A stretch of 52,146 bases of DNA, taken from positions 1-52,146 of the forward strand of contig CANGZT010000003.1 in NCBI GenBank assembly GCA_947458955.1, given 5' to 3'. The DNA comes from Flavobacteriia bacterium. Its GTDB lineage: Bacteria > Bacteroidota > Bacteroidia > Flavobacteriales_D > Crocinitomicaceae. The position numbers and the translations under genes were made by a program. The stretch's first letter is position 1. Each line of letters opens with the position of its first letter. The notes under the pieces were generated by a model. That model ran no database searches. It saw nothing but the letters and a program-made list of their open reading frames with translations, and was not told the origin of the DNA. This document shows positions 37,993 through 48,507 of this stretch, piece by piece.

Positions 37993-39159
37993 ATGCCAAA
38001 AGTATTACGTATTATCAATAGGTTTAATCTTGGAGGTCCCACCTACAACGCTACTTTCTTAACACGATTTTTGAGTACTGATTTTGAAACTCTTTTGATT
38101 GGCGGATTGCCTGAAGAAGGAGAATCAGACTCTTTTCATATACCGAGAGAATATGGCGTTGAACCTATGTTAATTAAAGAATTAAAAAGAATACCTAATC
38201 TTAATTCTGACAGGCAAGCGTATAAAAAAATCAAAGCAATAATTGAAGAGTTTAAACCAGATATTGTACACACACATGCTTCAAAAGCAGGTGCTTTAGG
38301 AAGAAAAGCAGCATTCGCCTGTAATGTCCCTATTGTTGTACATACGTACCATGGACATGTCTTTCATTCTTATTTTTCTAATTGGGAAACAAAAATCATC
38401 AAATTGATCGAAAGAAAACTAGCAAAAAAAACTACTGCAATCATAACCATTAGTGAAACACAAAGAAAAGAAATATGTCAAATTCATAAAATAGCTGAGC
38501 TAGACAAAACACATGTGATTCCGCTAGGATTTGATCTAATAAAATTCAATACTAACATAGAAGAAAAAAGAATTAATACCCGTAAAAATTTTGACCTTAA
38601 AGAAGATGAAATTGCAATTGCAATTATTGGAAGAGTTACAAAAATCAAAAACCATCATTTTTTTCTAGATGTTATCGAAAAAATACTTTCTGAAACACCT
38701 AACTTAAAAATACGTGTTTTTATAGTCGGTGATGGTGATTTAAAGCAAGAGATAACAACAAGAGCTGAAGTAATAAACCAAAAATTCGGAAATAAAATCA
38801 AAATGACATCTTGGATTTTTGATATAGCATCTTTCAACCCAGGAATGGATATAATTTGTTTGACCTCTGACAATGAAGGAACCCCCGTAAGTTTAATCGA
38901 AGCCCAAGCATCAGGTGTACCCATAGTCACTACTGATGTAGGTGGTATAAGAGATATCGTTTCAGATGGAAAAACAGGGTATATTGTTCCTAAAGATGAT
39001 ATTGAGAAATTTAGTAAAAAATTATTGGAATTAATTACCAATACAGAAAAACGAACAGAATTCTCAAAAAATGGTTGGAATTTCGTTAAAGAAAAATTCC
39101 ATTACACAAGATTAGTGAATGATATTGAAAAATTATATAAGAAATTATTATTAAAATGA
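37993..39159 (+). CDS. Glycosyltransferase family 4
   Basis: 388 aa; 'DIVHTHASKAGALGRKAAF', 'AIIGRVTKIKNHHFFLD', 'TSDNEGTPVSLIEAQASGVPIVTTDVGGI'. Confidence 0.92.
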   Translation: MPKVLRIINRFNLGGPTYNATFLTRFLSTDFETLLIGGLPEEGESDSFHIPREYGVEPMLIKELKRIPNLNSDRQAYKKIKAIIEEFKPDIVHTHASKAGALGRKAAFACNVPIVVHTYHGHVFHSYFSNWETKIIKLIERKLAKKTTAIITISETQRKEICQIHKIAELDKTHVIPLGFDLIKFNTNIEEKRINTRKNFDLKEDEIAIAIIGRVTKIKNHHFFLDVIEKILSETPNLKIRVFIVGDGDLKQEITTRAEVINQKFGNKIKMTSWIFDIASFNPGMDIICLTSDNEGTPVSLIEAQASGVPIVTTDVGGIRDIVSDGKTGYIVPKDDIEKFSKKLLELITNTEKRTEFSKNGWNFVKEKFHYTRLVNDIEKLYKKLLLK

Positions 39160-39908
39160 AATTTATACGTTATCTAATATTCTTTGTGCTGTTTTTATTT
39201 ATGCTAGATTCTTGTTCATTGCAAAGAAATAAACTTTTTAAAATTCCTAAAGGAAGCGATTTTACTTTTGATACTTTACCAGCTGCTCCCTACCCTGATT
39301 ATAAAATTGCGGTAGATGATAAAATAACATTTAGTGTAATGGCTAATAATGGAGAAAAACTATTTCTTGGTAATAGTCAAAATTCATTAGGTACGGGTGA
39401 CTTTACAGTGAGAAAAGATGGAAAAACGTATATACCTCTTTTAGGAGACATCACTTTGTTAGGCTTAACTGTTAAAGAATGTGAAGAGCTATTGACAAAG
39501 GAATTTTCAAAGTACATTAATGACCCTTATATAAAATTAACCATTTCAAATTCAAGGGTTATTGTATTCAAAGGAAATGGAAGTACAGCATCTATCATAC
39601 CACTAAATAATGCTAAAACAACCTTATTAGAAGTAATTGCTCAATCAGGCGGAATACCTGAACGAGGTAGTGCTGACAATATTAGAATTGTTAGAACTGT
39701 TAATAACAAACGAAAAGTATATGTAATAGACTTATCAACGATTGATAAACTTGAACTTGGCGAAATGTTAGTTCAAGCAAATGATTATATTTTCATAGAA
39801 GAAAGAGTTAACATTCCGTTGGAAATCACTAAAGAATATACTCCATACCTTTCACTAATAACAACTGCTATTTCAACATACACCTTCTTTAAAATATTCT
39901 CAAAATGA
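39156..39908 (+). CDS. Polysaccharide biosynthesis/export lipoprotein (Wza-like)
   Basis: 250 aa; lipobox 'FLFMLDSCSLQ', 'YKIAVDDKITFSVM', 'VRKDGKTYIPLLGDITLLGLTVKECEELL'. Confidence 0.88.
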   Translation: MKFIRYLIFFVLFLFMLDSCSLQRNKLFKIPKGSDFTFDTLPAAPYPDYKIAVDDKITFSVMANNGEKLFLGNSQNSLGTGDFTVRKDGKTYIPLLGDITLLGLTVKECEELLTKEFSKYINDPYIKLTISNSRVIVFKGNGSTASIIPLNNAKTTLLEVIAQSGGIPERGSADNIRIVRTVNNKRKVYVIDLSTIDKLELGEMLVQANDYIFIEERVNIPLEITKEYTPYLSLITTAISTYTFFKIFSK

Positions 39909-42352
39909 GTACACCTGCGAAAAGTTTTGTTGTTAATAAAGGATTTTATCCTCATATTATTCGTAATATCATAGTAAGACACTGGTACTTTCCAGTATTG
40001 ACAACGGGCTTATTCTATGTAATTAGTTTTTTTTATTTACGATACACAAAAGCTGTTTATGAATCAAATAGTGTAATACAAATTGTAGATAAAGACCAAA
40101 CCGCAGAGATTATCGGAGTGGCAAATGCAAATGCAAACAATGATATATCTGCTGAAATTCAATTTTTAAGTTCCCCTTTCTTATTTGAAAAAGCATTAGC
40201 CAAGTTGGATTTAAGAGTTAGTTTATACTCTGAGGGAAAAATTTTGACAGAAGATCTTTACAGGAGAAGTTCTTTTAAAGTTTTACCTGAAAAACTTTTA
40301 GACTCTTCACTCTGCAATATACCAATCACAATAAAATTTGAAGAGGGCTCATTAATTTCTCTTAATTATCAATTCAGAGGTAAAAAGTTTGTGAAATTTG
40401 GCAGAATAAACACACCAATTAGTACCGCTCATTTTGAAATAATTATTCAAACGCCTGATTTCAATAAATTCAAAACTACAATAACATCAAACAAAGTTTA
40501 TTTTTTATTCAATAACAGACAAACGTTAGTATCAACTCTAATTCCAAGTCTTGTTGTTGCACCGCTTGATCCTAATGCTAAAACTATCTCCGTAGGTTAT
40601 TCTGGTCACAACCCCATTTTTTGTCATGATATCGTAGAAGCTATCACAAATTCATTTTTTGATTATGACGAAGAAATTCGAACTCAAGGTGCTGATAACA
40701 GTGTTCTATTTATTGACAAACAGTTAGACTCGCTAACTGCAGAAATTAAGAAAGCTGAAGATAGTATTCTATACTATCAGAAAATGAACAAAATGATAAG
40801 TTCAGAAAGTAAAGAATTAGACATACTAAACACATTAGAAAATAGAAGAAAAGATATTAAAAGACTGAAAGAAGACTTAGGCAGTCTGAATGTTCAGATT
40901 TCTATGATAAACAATGAACCGAATAGAGTTGAGCTTTATAAGAAAAAACCAGATTTAAATAGTGAAACATTTAATATTCTAATAGATAAAAACACAGAAC
41001 AACTACAACAATTATTATCAAAAAGAGAAGAATTACTTTACACATTTACAGAACAAACAAGGGAAATTAAACAGATTAATAAAAAGATAAAATCAACATT
41101 AAGTACAATACGAAACTCTTATCGTTTAGTAAAAAATGAACTTTCTGACAGTATAAATATTATTCAGGAAAATGTAAATAAGTTAGAGAGCGAATCAAAT
41201 AATTTCCCGAAAGTTAAAGAAAGATTCAAACGTTTAGAAAGTTTAATAGAGGTAAGTGAAAAATACTATAAAATGTATGAAGAAAAGAAATTCACTTATG
41301 CAATTTCCAATGCTGGTTATGTAAATGAAAACAGGATCTTAAGCGCTCCAACAAATCCAACAGAACCATTTTCTCCTAATAATAGAATTATTTATTTATC
41401 CTTTATAGGTGTTGGTTTAATTATTGGTTTAGCGTACCTAGCATTTAAATATTTAACATTTAATGAAATAAATAACTTAGAAGAGTTAAAATCGCTTTTA
41501 CCTCAAACCATTAATATCCTTGGAGGTGTTCCACTAACAAAACAAAGCATGGAATTCTCTCAGCTTGTAGTTCAAGACGCTCCAAAATCAATGTTAGCAG
41601 AAGCTCTCAGAAATATAAGATCTAACATGGCATTTATAAATAAAGATGCAAAAACAATTGTAATTAGTTCTTCAATCTCTGGGGAGGGAAAAACATTTAT
41701 CGCTTTAAACTTAGCAGGAATTATATCCATGTCAGGAAAACGTACTATAGTACTAGATTTAGATTTACGTAAGCCAAAAGTACATTTAGGTTTTAATTCT
41801 ACAAATGAAAATGGTATGAGTAATTTGATAGTAAATCAAATCTCATTAGAAGATGCTATACAAAAATCTAAATTCAACAACTTAGATTTTATTACTGCTG
41901 GACCAATTCCTCCGAACCCATCAGAATTAATTCTAAGTAAAGAATTTCAAAATATACTTGTAACACTTAAATCTTTATATGACATCATTATCATTGATAA
42001 CCCTCCAGTAGGTCTAGTTTCGGATGGTATTCAATTATTAGCAAATGCGGATATACCTATTTACGTATTTAAAGCACATTATTCAAAAAGAATTTCTGCT
42101 TATAAAGTAGCGGAAATAATAGAAATGCAACATGTTAAGTCTTTAAATATTGTATTGAATGGTATCGATGCTAAACGAAGTGGATATGGTTATGGATACG
42201 GTTATGGGTATGGATACGGATATGGGTACGGTTATGGGTACGGTTATGGGTACGGTTATGGGTACGGTTATGGTTCAGGGTATTACGATGAACAAGAACA
42301 AGTAAACGAAAATTTTTGGCAGAAAATATTAAAAAAGATTAGACGCAAATGA
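39905..42352 (+). CDS. Wzc-like polysaccharide co-polymerase / tyrosine autokinase
   Basis: 815 aa; Wzz domain, long coiled coil, 'VISSSISGEGKTFIALNLAGI' Walker A, 'TIVLDLDLRKPKVH' , C-terminal Tyr-rich (GY)n tail. Confidence 0.92.
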   Translation: MSTPAKSFVVNKGFYPHIIRNIIVRHWYFPVLTTGLFYVISFFYLRYTKAVYESNSVIQIVDKDQTAEIIGVANANANNDISAEIQFLSSPFLFEKALAKLDLRVSLYSEGKILTEDLYRRSSFKVLPEKLLDSSLCNIPITIKFEEGSLISLNYQFRGKKFVKFGRINTPISTAHFEIIIQTPDFNKFKTTITSNKVYFLFNNRQTLVSTLIPSLVVAPLDPNAKTISVGYSGHNPIFCHDIVEAITNSFFDYDEEIRTQGADNSVLFIDKQLDSLTAEIKKAEDSILYYQKMNKMISSESKELDILNTLENRRKDIKRLKEDLGSLNVQISMINNEPNRVELYKKKPDLNSETFNILIDKNTEQLQQLLSKREELLYTFTEQTREIKQINKKIKSTLSTIRNSYRLVKNELSDSINIIQENVNKLESESNNFPKVKERFKRLESLIEVSEKYYKMYEEKKFTYAISNAGYVNENRILSAPTNPTEPFSPNNRIIYLSFIGVGLIIGLAYLAFKYLTFNEINNLEELKSLLPQTINILGGVPLTKQSMEFSQLVVQDAPKSMLAEALRNIRSNMAFINKDAKTIVISSSISGEGKTFIALNLAGIISMSGKRTIVLDLDLRKPKVHLGFNSTNENGMSNLIVNQISLEDAIQKSKFNNLDFITAGPIPPNPSELILSKEFQNILVTLKSLYDIIIIDNPPVGLVSDGIQLLANADIPIYVFKAHYSKRISAYKVAEIIEMQHVKSLNIVLNGIDAKRSGYGYGYGYGYGYGYGYGYGYGYGYGYGYGYGSGYYDEQEQVNENFWQKILKKIRRK
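42182..42271 (+). repeat. In-frame tandem repeat encoding (Gly-Tyr)15
   Basis: Fifteen GGN-TAY codon pairs; 3' half made of near-perfect 12-bp units GGTTATGGGTAC. Confidence 0.95.
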
Positions 42353-42894
42353 GATTTGAATCAACAGAAATTGAAGGATTAGTCATCATTCATACTAAGA
42401 AATTCAATGACGAAAGGGGTTATTTTTTTGAGAGCTTTCACAAAGCAAAATTTGAAGAATTTCTAGGTTTTTCTGTCGATTTTGTTCAAGAAAATGAATC
42501 ACAATCTTTAAAAAATGTAATAAGAGGATTACATTTTCAAAACACTCCTTATGCTCAAGGAAAATTAGTTCGTGTACCTTTCGGAAAAGTGATGGATGTT
42601 GTTGTTGATATTAGAAAAAATTCACCTACATACGGCAAACATTTTTCAATAGAATTATCAGATGAAAACGGTATACAATTGTGGATTCCATCAGGCTTTG
42701 CTCACGGCTTTGTGTCATTAGTGGATAAATCTATTTTGACATATAAATGTACAAATTATTATAACAGAGAATCAGAGGGTGCAATCTTGTGGAATGATCT
42801 TAACCTAGCAATTAATTGGTTGGTTGAAACACCAATTATTTCAGAAAAAGATCAAATTGCAACAGAATTTTCTAAATTTGCCACTCAATTTTAG
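42349..42894 (+). CDS. rfbC: dTDP-4-dehydrorhamnose 3,5-epimerase family
   Basis: 181 aa; 'DERGYFFESFHKAKF', 'QSLKNVIRGLHFQ', 'LWIPSGFAHGFVSL'. Confidence 0.9.
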   Translation: MRFESTEIEGLVIIHTKKFNDERGYFFESFHKAKFEEFLGFSVDFVQENESQSLKNVIRGLHFQNTPYAQGKLVRVPFGKVMDVVVDIRKNSPTYGKHFSIELSDENGIQLWIPSGFAHGFVSLVDKSILTYKCTNYYNRESEGAILWNDLNLAINWLVETPIISEKDQIATEFSKFATQF

Positions 42895-42896
42895 TT

Positions 42897-43952
42897 TTGG
42901 AAAACATTTTAGCATACATAGCATTTTTCATAGGAGGTATATTATTCTCATTATCTGCAAATAAACTTTTATTAACCTTCTCTCAATCATTAGGAATAAG
43001 AAACAAAAATGATGTTGTCGTAAGATGGAGTAATCAATCTAAACCTTCATTGGGTGGCGTTAGTTTTTACATTGTATTTCTTTTTTCATTTATTGTTTAC
43101 AGTTTTGTTTCAGACAAACTATTTCACAATCAAGAATTTATAGGATTACTACTTTCAGGGACGCTAGCATTTGGTATGGGTTTAGCAGATGATGCATATA
43201 ACACCAAACCACTCGCTAAACTTTTCATACAAGTACTTTGTGGTGTCATTTTCGTGTATACAGGTTCAGTTATCGATTTGACGCACAATCATTATTTAGA
43301 CTCAGCTTTAACTATTTCATGGGTAATTGTTTTAATGAATTCATTGAATATGCTTGATAATATGGACGGTATAACGGGAACAGTTTGTTTATTCATTTTA
43401 GGAACTTCTTTAACAGCAAGATTTATGGTTGAAGGTTTTCATTTTGATATCAGTTCAATCTCAATTGTAGCAGTAATTGGAGCATTGTGTGGTTTTCTAT
43501 ACTACAATGTAAACCCTTCAAAATTATTTATGGGTGATGCTGGTAGTCAATTTATCGGTCTTTTTGTAGCTTTTGTAACGACTCATAATTTATGGAATGT
43601 GGGTACAAATGGTGTTGCGCCTTCTTGGACAGGATTTGCAATCTGTTTAGTTGCTTTCACTCCTGCAGCTTCAGACACATTAACAGTAGTAATCAATCGC
43701 CTTAAAAGAGGACAATCACCAATGGTTGGAGGAAAAGATCATACAACACATCATTTGGTTTATGCAGGTTTGAAAGACAAACAAGTTTGGTACTTATTTA
43801 CCGGAATAAGCATTTTAGCATCTGGCATCTCATTACTAATGATTTACCTAACTTTAAACAAAAACTATTTTCCAGTTGCTTTATTTGTAGGATTCTTTTT
43901 ATTGGTTTTTATACCACTATATAGAATAACTCTTAAATACAAACAACCATAA
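42897..43952 (+). CDS. MraY/WecA-like glycosyl-phosphate undecaprenyl transferase
   Basis: 351 aa, TTG start; 'GLADDAYNTKPLAKL', 'NSLNMLDNMDGITG', 'NPSKLFMGDAGSQFIGL', 'HTTHHLVYAGL'. Confidence 0.88.
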   Translation: MENILAYIAFFIGGILFSLSANKLLLTFSQSLGIRNKNDVVVRWSNQSKPSLGGVSFYIVFLFSFIVYSFVSDKLFHNQEFIGLLLSGTLAFGMGLADDAYNTKPLAKLFIQVLCGVIFVYTGSVIDLTHNHYLDSALTISWVIVLMNSLNMLDNMDGITGTVCLFILGTSLTARFMVEGFHFDISSISIVAVIGALCGFLYYNVNPSKLFMGDAGSQFIGLFVAFVTTHNLWNVGTNGVAPSWTGFAICLVAFTPAASDTLTVVINRLKRGQSPMVGGKDHTTHHLVYAGLKDKQVWYLFTGISILASGISLLMIYLTLNKNYFPVALFVGFFLLVFIPLYRITLKYKQP

Positions 43953-43953
43953 C

Positions 43954-44874
43954 ATGTTTCGTGTCAAATTTATTATGACAATGTTTGCATTGTCAGTATT
44001 CTTTAATGCGTGTAATCAAAAAATTGAGAGAAAAATTCAAATAAAAGAAACAAAAACACAAAATAGATTACCATCAATTCCCGAAGAAATGTATTTTGCA
44101 GGGGAAAAGATTATACTTAAAGATTGGGACATACGAGAACGTCTTGACAGAGAAATTTTAGTTAATACCTATTTTCAATCAGCCACAAGTTTAATTATTA
44201 AACGGTCTCATCGGTGGTTTCCAATTTTAGATCAACTTCTTAAAAAATCAAATATACACCCTGATTTTAAATACCTTGCTGTAATTGAAAGTGCACTAGT
44301 AGAACAAGCAACCAGTCATGCAGGTGCTCAAGGATTTTGGCAATTTATGCCTTTTACAGCAAAAGAATTTAACCTTATTATAAATGAAGAAGTTGATGAA
44401 AGATTAGATGTAATCAAAAGTACGAAAGCGGCTTGTTCATATTTGCTAAAAGCAAATCGTACATTAAAGGATTGGATTATGACTGCTGCATCGTACAATA
44501 GAGGAGTACACGGGGTACTTGCAGATAAATCATGGCAAAAAGCAAAAAGTTATTTTGATTTAGAACAGAATGATGAAACCGCTCGATACGTCTTTAGAAT
44601 TTTAGCTATGAAACTCATTCTAGAAAATCCTGAAAAATACGGTTTTAATATACCAAATGAACATCGTTACCCTACATTAAAAGTGAATTCATTATTAATT
44701 AAGCATTCCATCTCTAATTTATCCGAATGGGCATTATCGAAAGGAATCAATTTTAAAATTCTAAGAAAATTAAACCCTTGGCTTAAAACAACTAGACTCA
44801 CCATTAAAAACAAATACTTTACTTTATTGTTACCTTTAAATACAGAAAACTTGAAACCTTACCATAACTACTAA
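43954..44874 (+). CDS. Lytic transglycosylase (MltD/Slt-like) lipoprotein
   Basis: 306 aa; 'FKYLAVIESALVEQATSHAGAQGFWQFMPFTAKEF' SLT motif, 'AASYNRGVHGV'. Confidence 0.87.
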   Translation: MFRVKFIMTMFALSVFFNACNQKIERKIQIKETKTQNRLPSIPEEMYFAGEKIILKDWDIRERLDREILVNTYFQSATSLIIKRSHRWFPILDQLLKKSNIHPDFKYLAVIESALVEQATSHAGAQGFWQFMPFTAKEFNLIINEEVDERLDVIKSTKAACSYLLKANRTLKDWIMTAASYNRGVHGVLADKSWQKAKSYFDLEQNDETARYVFRILAMKLILENPEKYGFNIPNEHRYPTLKVNSLLIKHSISNLSEWALSKGINFKILRKLNPWLKTTRLTIKNKYFTLLLPLNTENLKPYHNY

Positions 44875-44884
44875 ATTTTAACTC

Positions 44885-47689
44885 GTGGAAAACAACATAG
44901 AAATTTTTGGTGCACGTGAACATAATTTAAAAAATATTGATCTCACCATTCCACGAAATAAATTAGTTGTTTTTACTGGCCTTTCCGGTTCTGGAAAATC
45001 ATCTTTAGCATTCGATACTATTTTTGCAGAGGGACAGCGTAGGTACATTGAAACTTTTTCTGCATATGCTAGACAATTTTTAGGGAATTTAGAGCGTCCA
45101 GATGTAGATAAGATAAACGGTTTGAGTCCTGTAATCTCAATAGAACAAAAAACAGTTTCAAAATCACCTCGTTCAACGGTAGGCACCATCACTGAAATTT
45201 ATGACTTTCTAAGGTTATTGTACGCTAGAATTGGCATTGCAATCTCTTACAATACTGGAGAAGCAATGATAAAATATTCGGATGATCAAATCGTTGATTT
45301 AATTTTAGAACAATACAAAAATAAAAAAATAAGTATCCTCGCCCCTAAAATTCGTGGTAGAAAAGGACATTATAGAGAGCTTTTTGAACAGATTTCAAAA
45401 ATGGGATTCTCTAAAGTAATGATTGATGGTCAAGTAGTAGATATAACACCTGGTTTGCAATTAGATAGATATAAAATTCATGATATATCTATTGTTATCG
45501 ATAGACTTTATATTCAAAATATTGACCGAAAAAGAGTTTATGATTCTGTTGTAACAGGAATGAAGCATGGAGACAAAACCATCTCCATACTTGATTTTGA
45601 AACGAATGAATTAAGACATTTTAGTAGACTTTTGATGTGTCCATCGACCGGAATAAGCTACCAAGAAGCTGAACCTAATTTATTTTCTTTCAACTCACCC
45701 TATGGAGCTTGTGAACATTGTAATGGTTTAGGAGAAGTTACTGAAGCTGATATAACCAAAATCATCCCAGATGCCTCAAAAAGTATTAAAAAAGGAGGAA
45801 TAATACCTTTGGGTGAATATAAAAAAACGTGGATTTTTGAAAAACTTCAAACCATATTAAACAGAGAAGATTTAAGTATTGATTCACCCATTGAAAAAAT
45901 TCCTCAAGAGATTCTACAAATCATTCTATACGGAAACGAAGGTATTGAATATCAAAAAAAATACGAAAAAATATCTTTTGAGGGAATCATAAATTTTATA
46001 ACTAGACATTCAGACGAAGGAAATACAAGCATACAACGTTGGGCTCAAACCTTTATGAATAAAGTGACTTGTCCTTCTTGTAACGGAGCTAGATTAAAAA
46101 AAGAAGCCTTATATTTTGTTCTTGATAATAAAAACATTGGCGATTTAGCTAAAATGGATATCGAAGAACTTTTTACATGGTTTGAAAAATTAGAAGAAAC
46201 ATTAACTCCAGCTCAGAAAACAATTGCAACTGAAATACTGAAAGAAATCAATTCACGTTTGAGTTTTATATTACAAGTCGGATTAAATTATCTTGCTTTA
46301 AACAGACCTGCTGGAAGTTTATCTGGTGGTGAAGCTCAACGAATACGTTTAGCAACACAGATAGGGGCAGAATTAATGAATGTGCTCTATGTTCTTGACG
46401 AACCAAGTATTGGACTTCATCAACGAGATAATACAAAATTGATACAATCCTTACAAAATCTTCGTGACCGAGGAAACTCTGTGATTGTAGTTGAACATGA
46501 TCAAGAAATGATTGAAGCTGCTGACTTTTTAGTTGATATAGGCCCAGGTGCCGGTGTTCATGGTGGTCAAATATTAAACGCTTGTAACTTCAAAGATTTA
46601 AAAACTTCCAATTCATTAACTACAGATTACTTACTAGGAAAAAAAGAAATTGAAATTCCAAAAACTCGTCGAACTGGAAATGGTCACTATTTATCACTCA
46701 AAGGTGTTACGGGAAATAATTTAAAAAACGTATCTATTTCAATTCCTTTAGGAACATTGACTTGCATAACTGGTGTTTCTGGAAGTGGAAAATCAACACT
46801 AATTAATCAAACACTTTACCCTATTTTAAATGCACATTTTTTCAAAGGTGTAAAAAAACCTATGCCCTACGAAAAAATCGAAGGTTTAGAACATTTAGAT
46901 AAAGTAATCGAAATTGATCAAAGTCCTATAGGACGTACACCAAGATCAAATCCAGCTACTTACACCAATTTATTTACAGAAATCAGAACTTTATTTGCAG
47001 CAGCACCGGAATCTCAAATTAGAGGTTATAAACCTGGAAGATTTTCTTTTAATGTTGCAGGTGGCCGCTGTGAAACATGTGGTGGGGGTGGTGTAAAAGT
47101 CATAGAAATGAACTTTTTACCAGACGTATACGTAAATTGCGATGTGTGTAATGGGAAAAGATACAATCGAGAGACTTTAGAAGTACGTTTCAAAGGAAAA
47201 TCAATAAGTGATGTACTTGAAATGACAATTGAGGAAGCTACTGCTTTTTTTGATAAAGTTCCTAAAATTTACCGCATTTTGGAAACCTTACTTTCTGTTG
47301 GTTTAGGTTATGTCAAATTAGGTCAGGCATCTACTACTCTGTCTGGTGGAGAGGCGCAAAGGATTAAATTAGCAACAGAACTTTCTAAACGAGGCACTGG
47401 AAAAACAATCTATATTTTAGATGAACCTTCAACAGGCTTGCATTTTGAAGATATACGTATGCTTTTAATTGTGCTTCAAAAATTAGTTGATGAAGGAAAC
47501 ACAGTATTAGTAATTGAACATAACCTAGATATCATAAAAGTGGCTGATTATCTTATCGATTTAGGACCAGAAGGCGGAAAAAAAGGTGGTGAAATACTTT
47601 TTTGCGGTACTCCAGAAGAAATGGCAAAACTTAAAAACACACGTTCTGAAACAGCTCCTTATATTAAGTCACTCTTAAAAAAATCATAA
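44885..47689 (+). CDS. uvrA: Excinuclease ABC subunit A
   Basis: 934 aa, GTG start; 'GAREHNLKNIDLTIPRNKLVVFTGLSGSGKSSLAFDT', Zn-finger CxxC pairs, 'SGGEAQRIRLA' twice. Confidence 0.97.
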   Translation: MENNIEIFGAREHNLKNIDLTIPRNKLVVFTGLSGSGKSSLAFDTIFAEGQRRYIETFSAYARQFLGNLERPDVDKINGLSPVISIEQKTVSKSPRSTVGTITEIYDFLRLLYARIGIAISYNTGEAMIKYSDDQIVDLILEQYKNKKISILAPKIRGRKGHYRELFEQISKMGFSKVMIDGQVVDITPGLQLDRYKIHDISIVIDRLYIQNIDRKRVYDSVVTGMKHGDKTISILDFETNELRHFSRLLMCPSTGISYQEAEPNLFSFNSPYGACEHCNGLGEVTEADITKIIPDASKSIKKGGIIPLGEYKKTWIFEKLQTILNREDLSIDSPIEKIPQEILQIILYGNEGIEYQKKYEKISFEGIINFITRHSDEGNTSIQRWAQTFMNKVTCPSCNGARLKKEALYFVLDNKNIGDLAKMDIEELFTWFEKLEETLTPAQKTIATEILKEINSRLSFILQVGLNYLALNRPAGSLSGGEAQRIRLATQIGAELMNVLYVLDEPSIGLHQRDNTKLIQSLQNLRDRGNSVIVVEHDQEMIEAADFLVDIGPGAGVHGGQILNACNFKDLKTSNSLTTDYLLGKKEIEIPKTRRTGNGHYLSLKGVTGNNLKNVSISIPLGTLTCITGVSGSGKSTLINQTLYPILNAHFFKGVKKPMPYEKIEGLEHLDKVIEIDQSPIGRTPRSNPATYTNLFTEIRTLFAAAPESQIRGYKPGRFSFNVAGGRCETCGGGGVKVIEMNFLPDVYVNCDVCNGKRYNRETLEVRFKGKSISDVLEMTIEEATAFFDKVPKIYRILETLLSVGLGYVKLGQASTTLSGGEAQRIKLATELSKRGTGKTIYILDEPSTGLHFEDIRMLLIVLQKLVDEGNTVLVIEHNLDIIKVADYLIDLGPEGGKKGGEILFCGTPEEMAKLKNTRSETAPYIKSLLKKS

Positions 47690-47778
47690 AAGATAATTTA
47701 ATACTCGAAACAAATTCTTAAATTACTTCGTTATACAACTAAGATGCAATTTCTGCGTCTTGTATTAAAAATACGATC

Positions 47779-48462
47779 ATGAACAGAACGAGAAAAGACT
47801 GGACAGATATTAAGACAAATGATAGCTGGGCCATATTTAAGATAATGTCAGAATTTGTGGAAGGGTATGAACGCATGTCAAAAATTGGACCTTGCATCTC
47901 TATTTTTGGTTCAGCACGAACTAAACCTGAAAACAAATACTATCAATTAGGGGTTGAAGTTGCCCAAAAACTTGCTCTAGCAGGTTATGGTATCATTACA
48001 GGAGGTGGTCCCGGTATCATGGAAGCTGGGAATAAAGGAGCTCAAGAAGGAAAAGGTAGATCCGTAGGACTAAATATAGATTTGCCTTTTGAACAGAATC
48101 ATAATCCGTATATAGACCAAGAGCATAATTTAGAATTTGATTACTTTTTTGTTCGTAAAGTGATTTTTGTAAAATATGCACAAGGCTTTGTTATTTTACC
48201 TGGAGGGTTAGGAACCTTAGATGAATTATTTGAAGCGTTAACTTTAATTCAAACAAAGAAAATCAACAAACGCCCAGTTGTTTTAATCGGTCACAGTTAC
48301 TGGGATGGTTTAATCGAATGGATTAAGGAACAAATGCTTGAACAAGAAGCAAATGTTTCACCCGAGGATATGAACCTATTCAAGATTGTTGACACAGCCG
48401 ACGAAGCAGTAAAATACATCGAAGACTTCTATAAAAGCCACGATTTATCGCCTAACTTTTAG
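47779..48462 (+). CDS. LOG family (TIGR00730-type) Rossmann-fold protein
   Basis: 227 aa; 'ISIFGSARTKP', 'GYGIITGGGPGIMEAGNKGA', 'VILPGGLGTLDELFEALTLIQT'. Confidence 0.92.
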   Translation: MNRTRKDWTDIKTNDSWAIFKIMSEFVEGYERMSKIGPCISIFGSARTKPENKYYQLGVEVAQKLALAGYGIITGGGPGIMEAGNKGAQEGKGRSVGLNIDLPFEQNHNPYIDQEHNLEFDYFFVRKVIFVKYAQGFVILPGGLGTLDELFEALTLIQTKKINKRPVVLIGHSYWDGLIEWIKEQMLEQEANVSPEDMNLFKIVDTADEAVKYIEDFYKSHDLSPNF

Positions 48463-48482
48463 GAATAACATTCATACAATGA

Positions 48483-48506
48483 AAAGGCTACCTCTCGGTA
48501 GCCTTT
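48483..48506. terminator. Bidirectional intrinsic terminator
   Basis: Perfect 10-bp stem AAAGGCTACC-TCTC-GGTAGCCTTT between convergent genes. Confidence 0.85.
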
Positions 48507-48507
48507 G

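Noticed and set aside
42182-42271. Tandem repeat considered as a CRISPR-like array
   Set aside because: Units are 6-12 bp without spacers and are in-frame GY codons of the Wzc-like kinase.
44878-45192. 104-aa minus-strand ORF antisense to the uvrA 5' end
   Set aside because: Shadow ORF over highly conserved UvrA codons.
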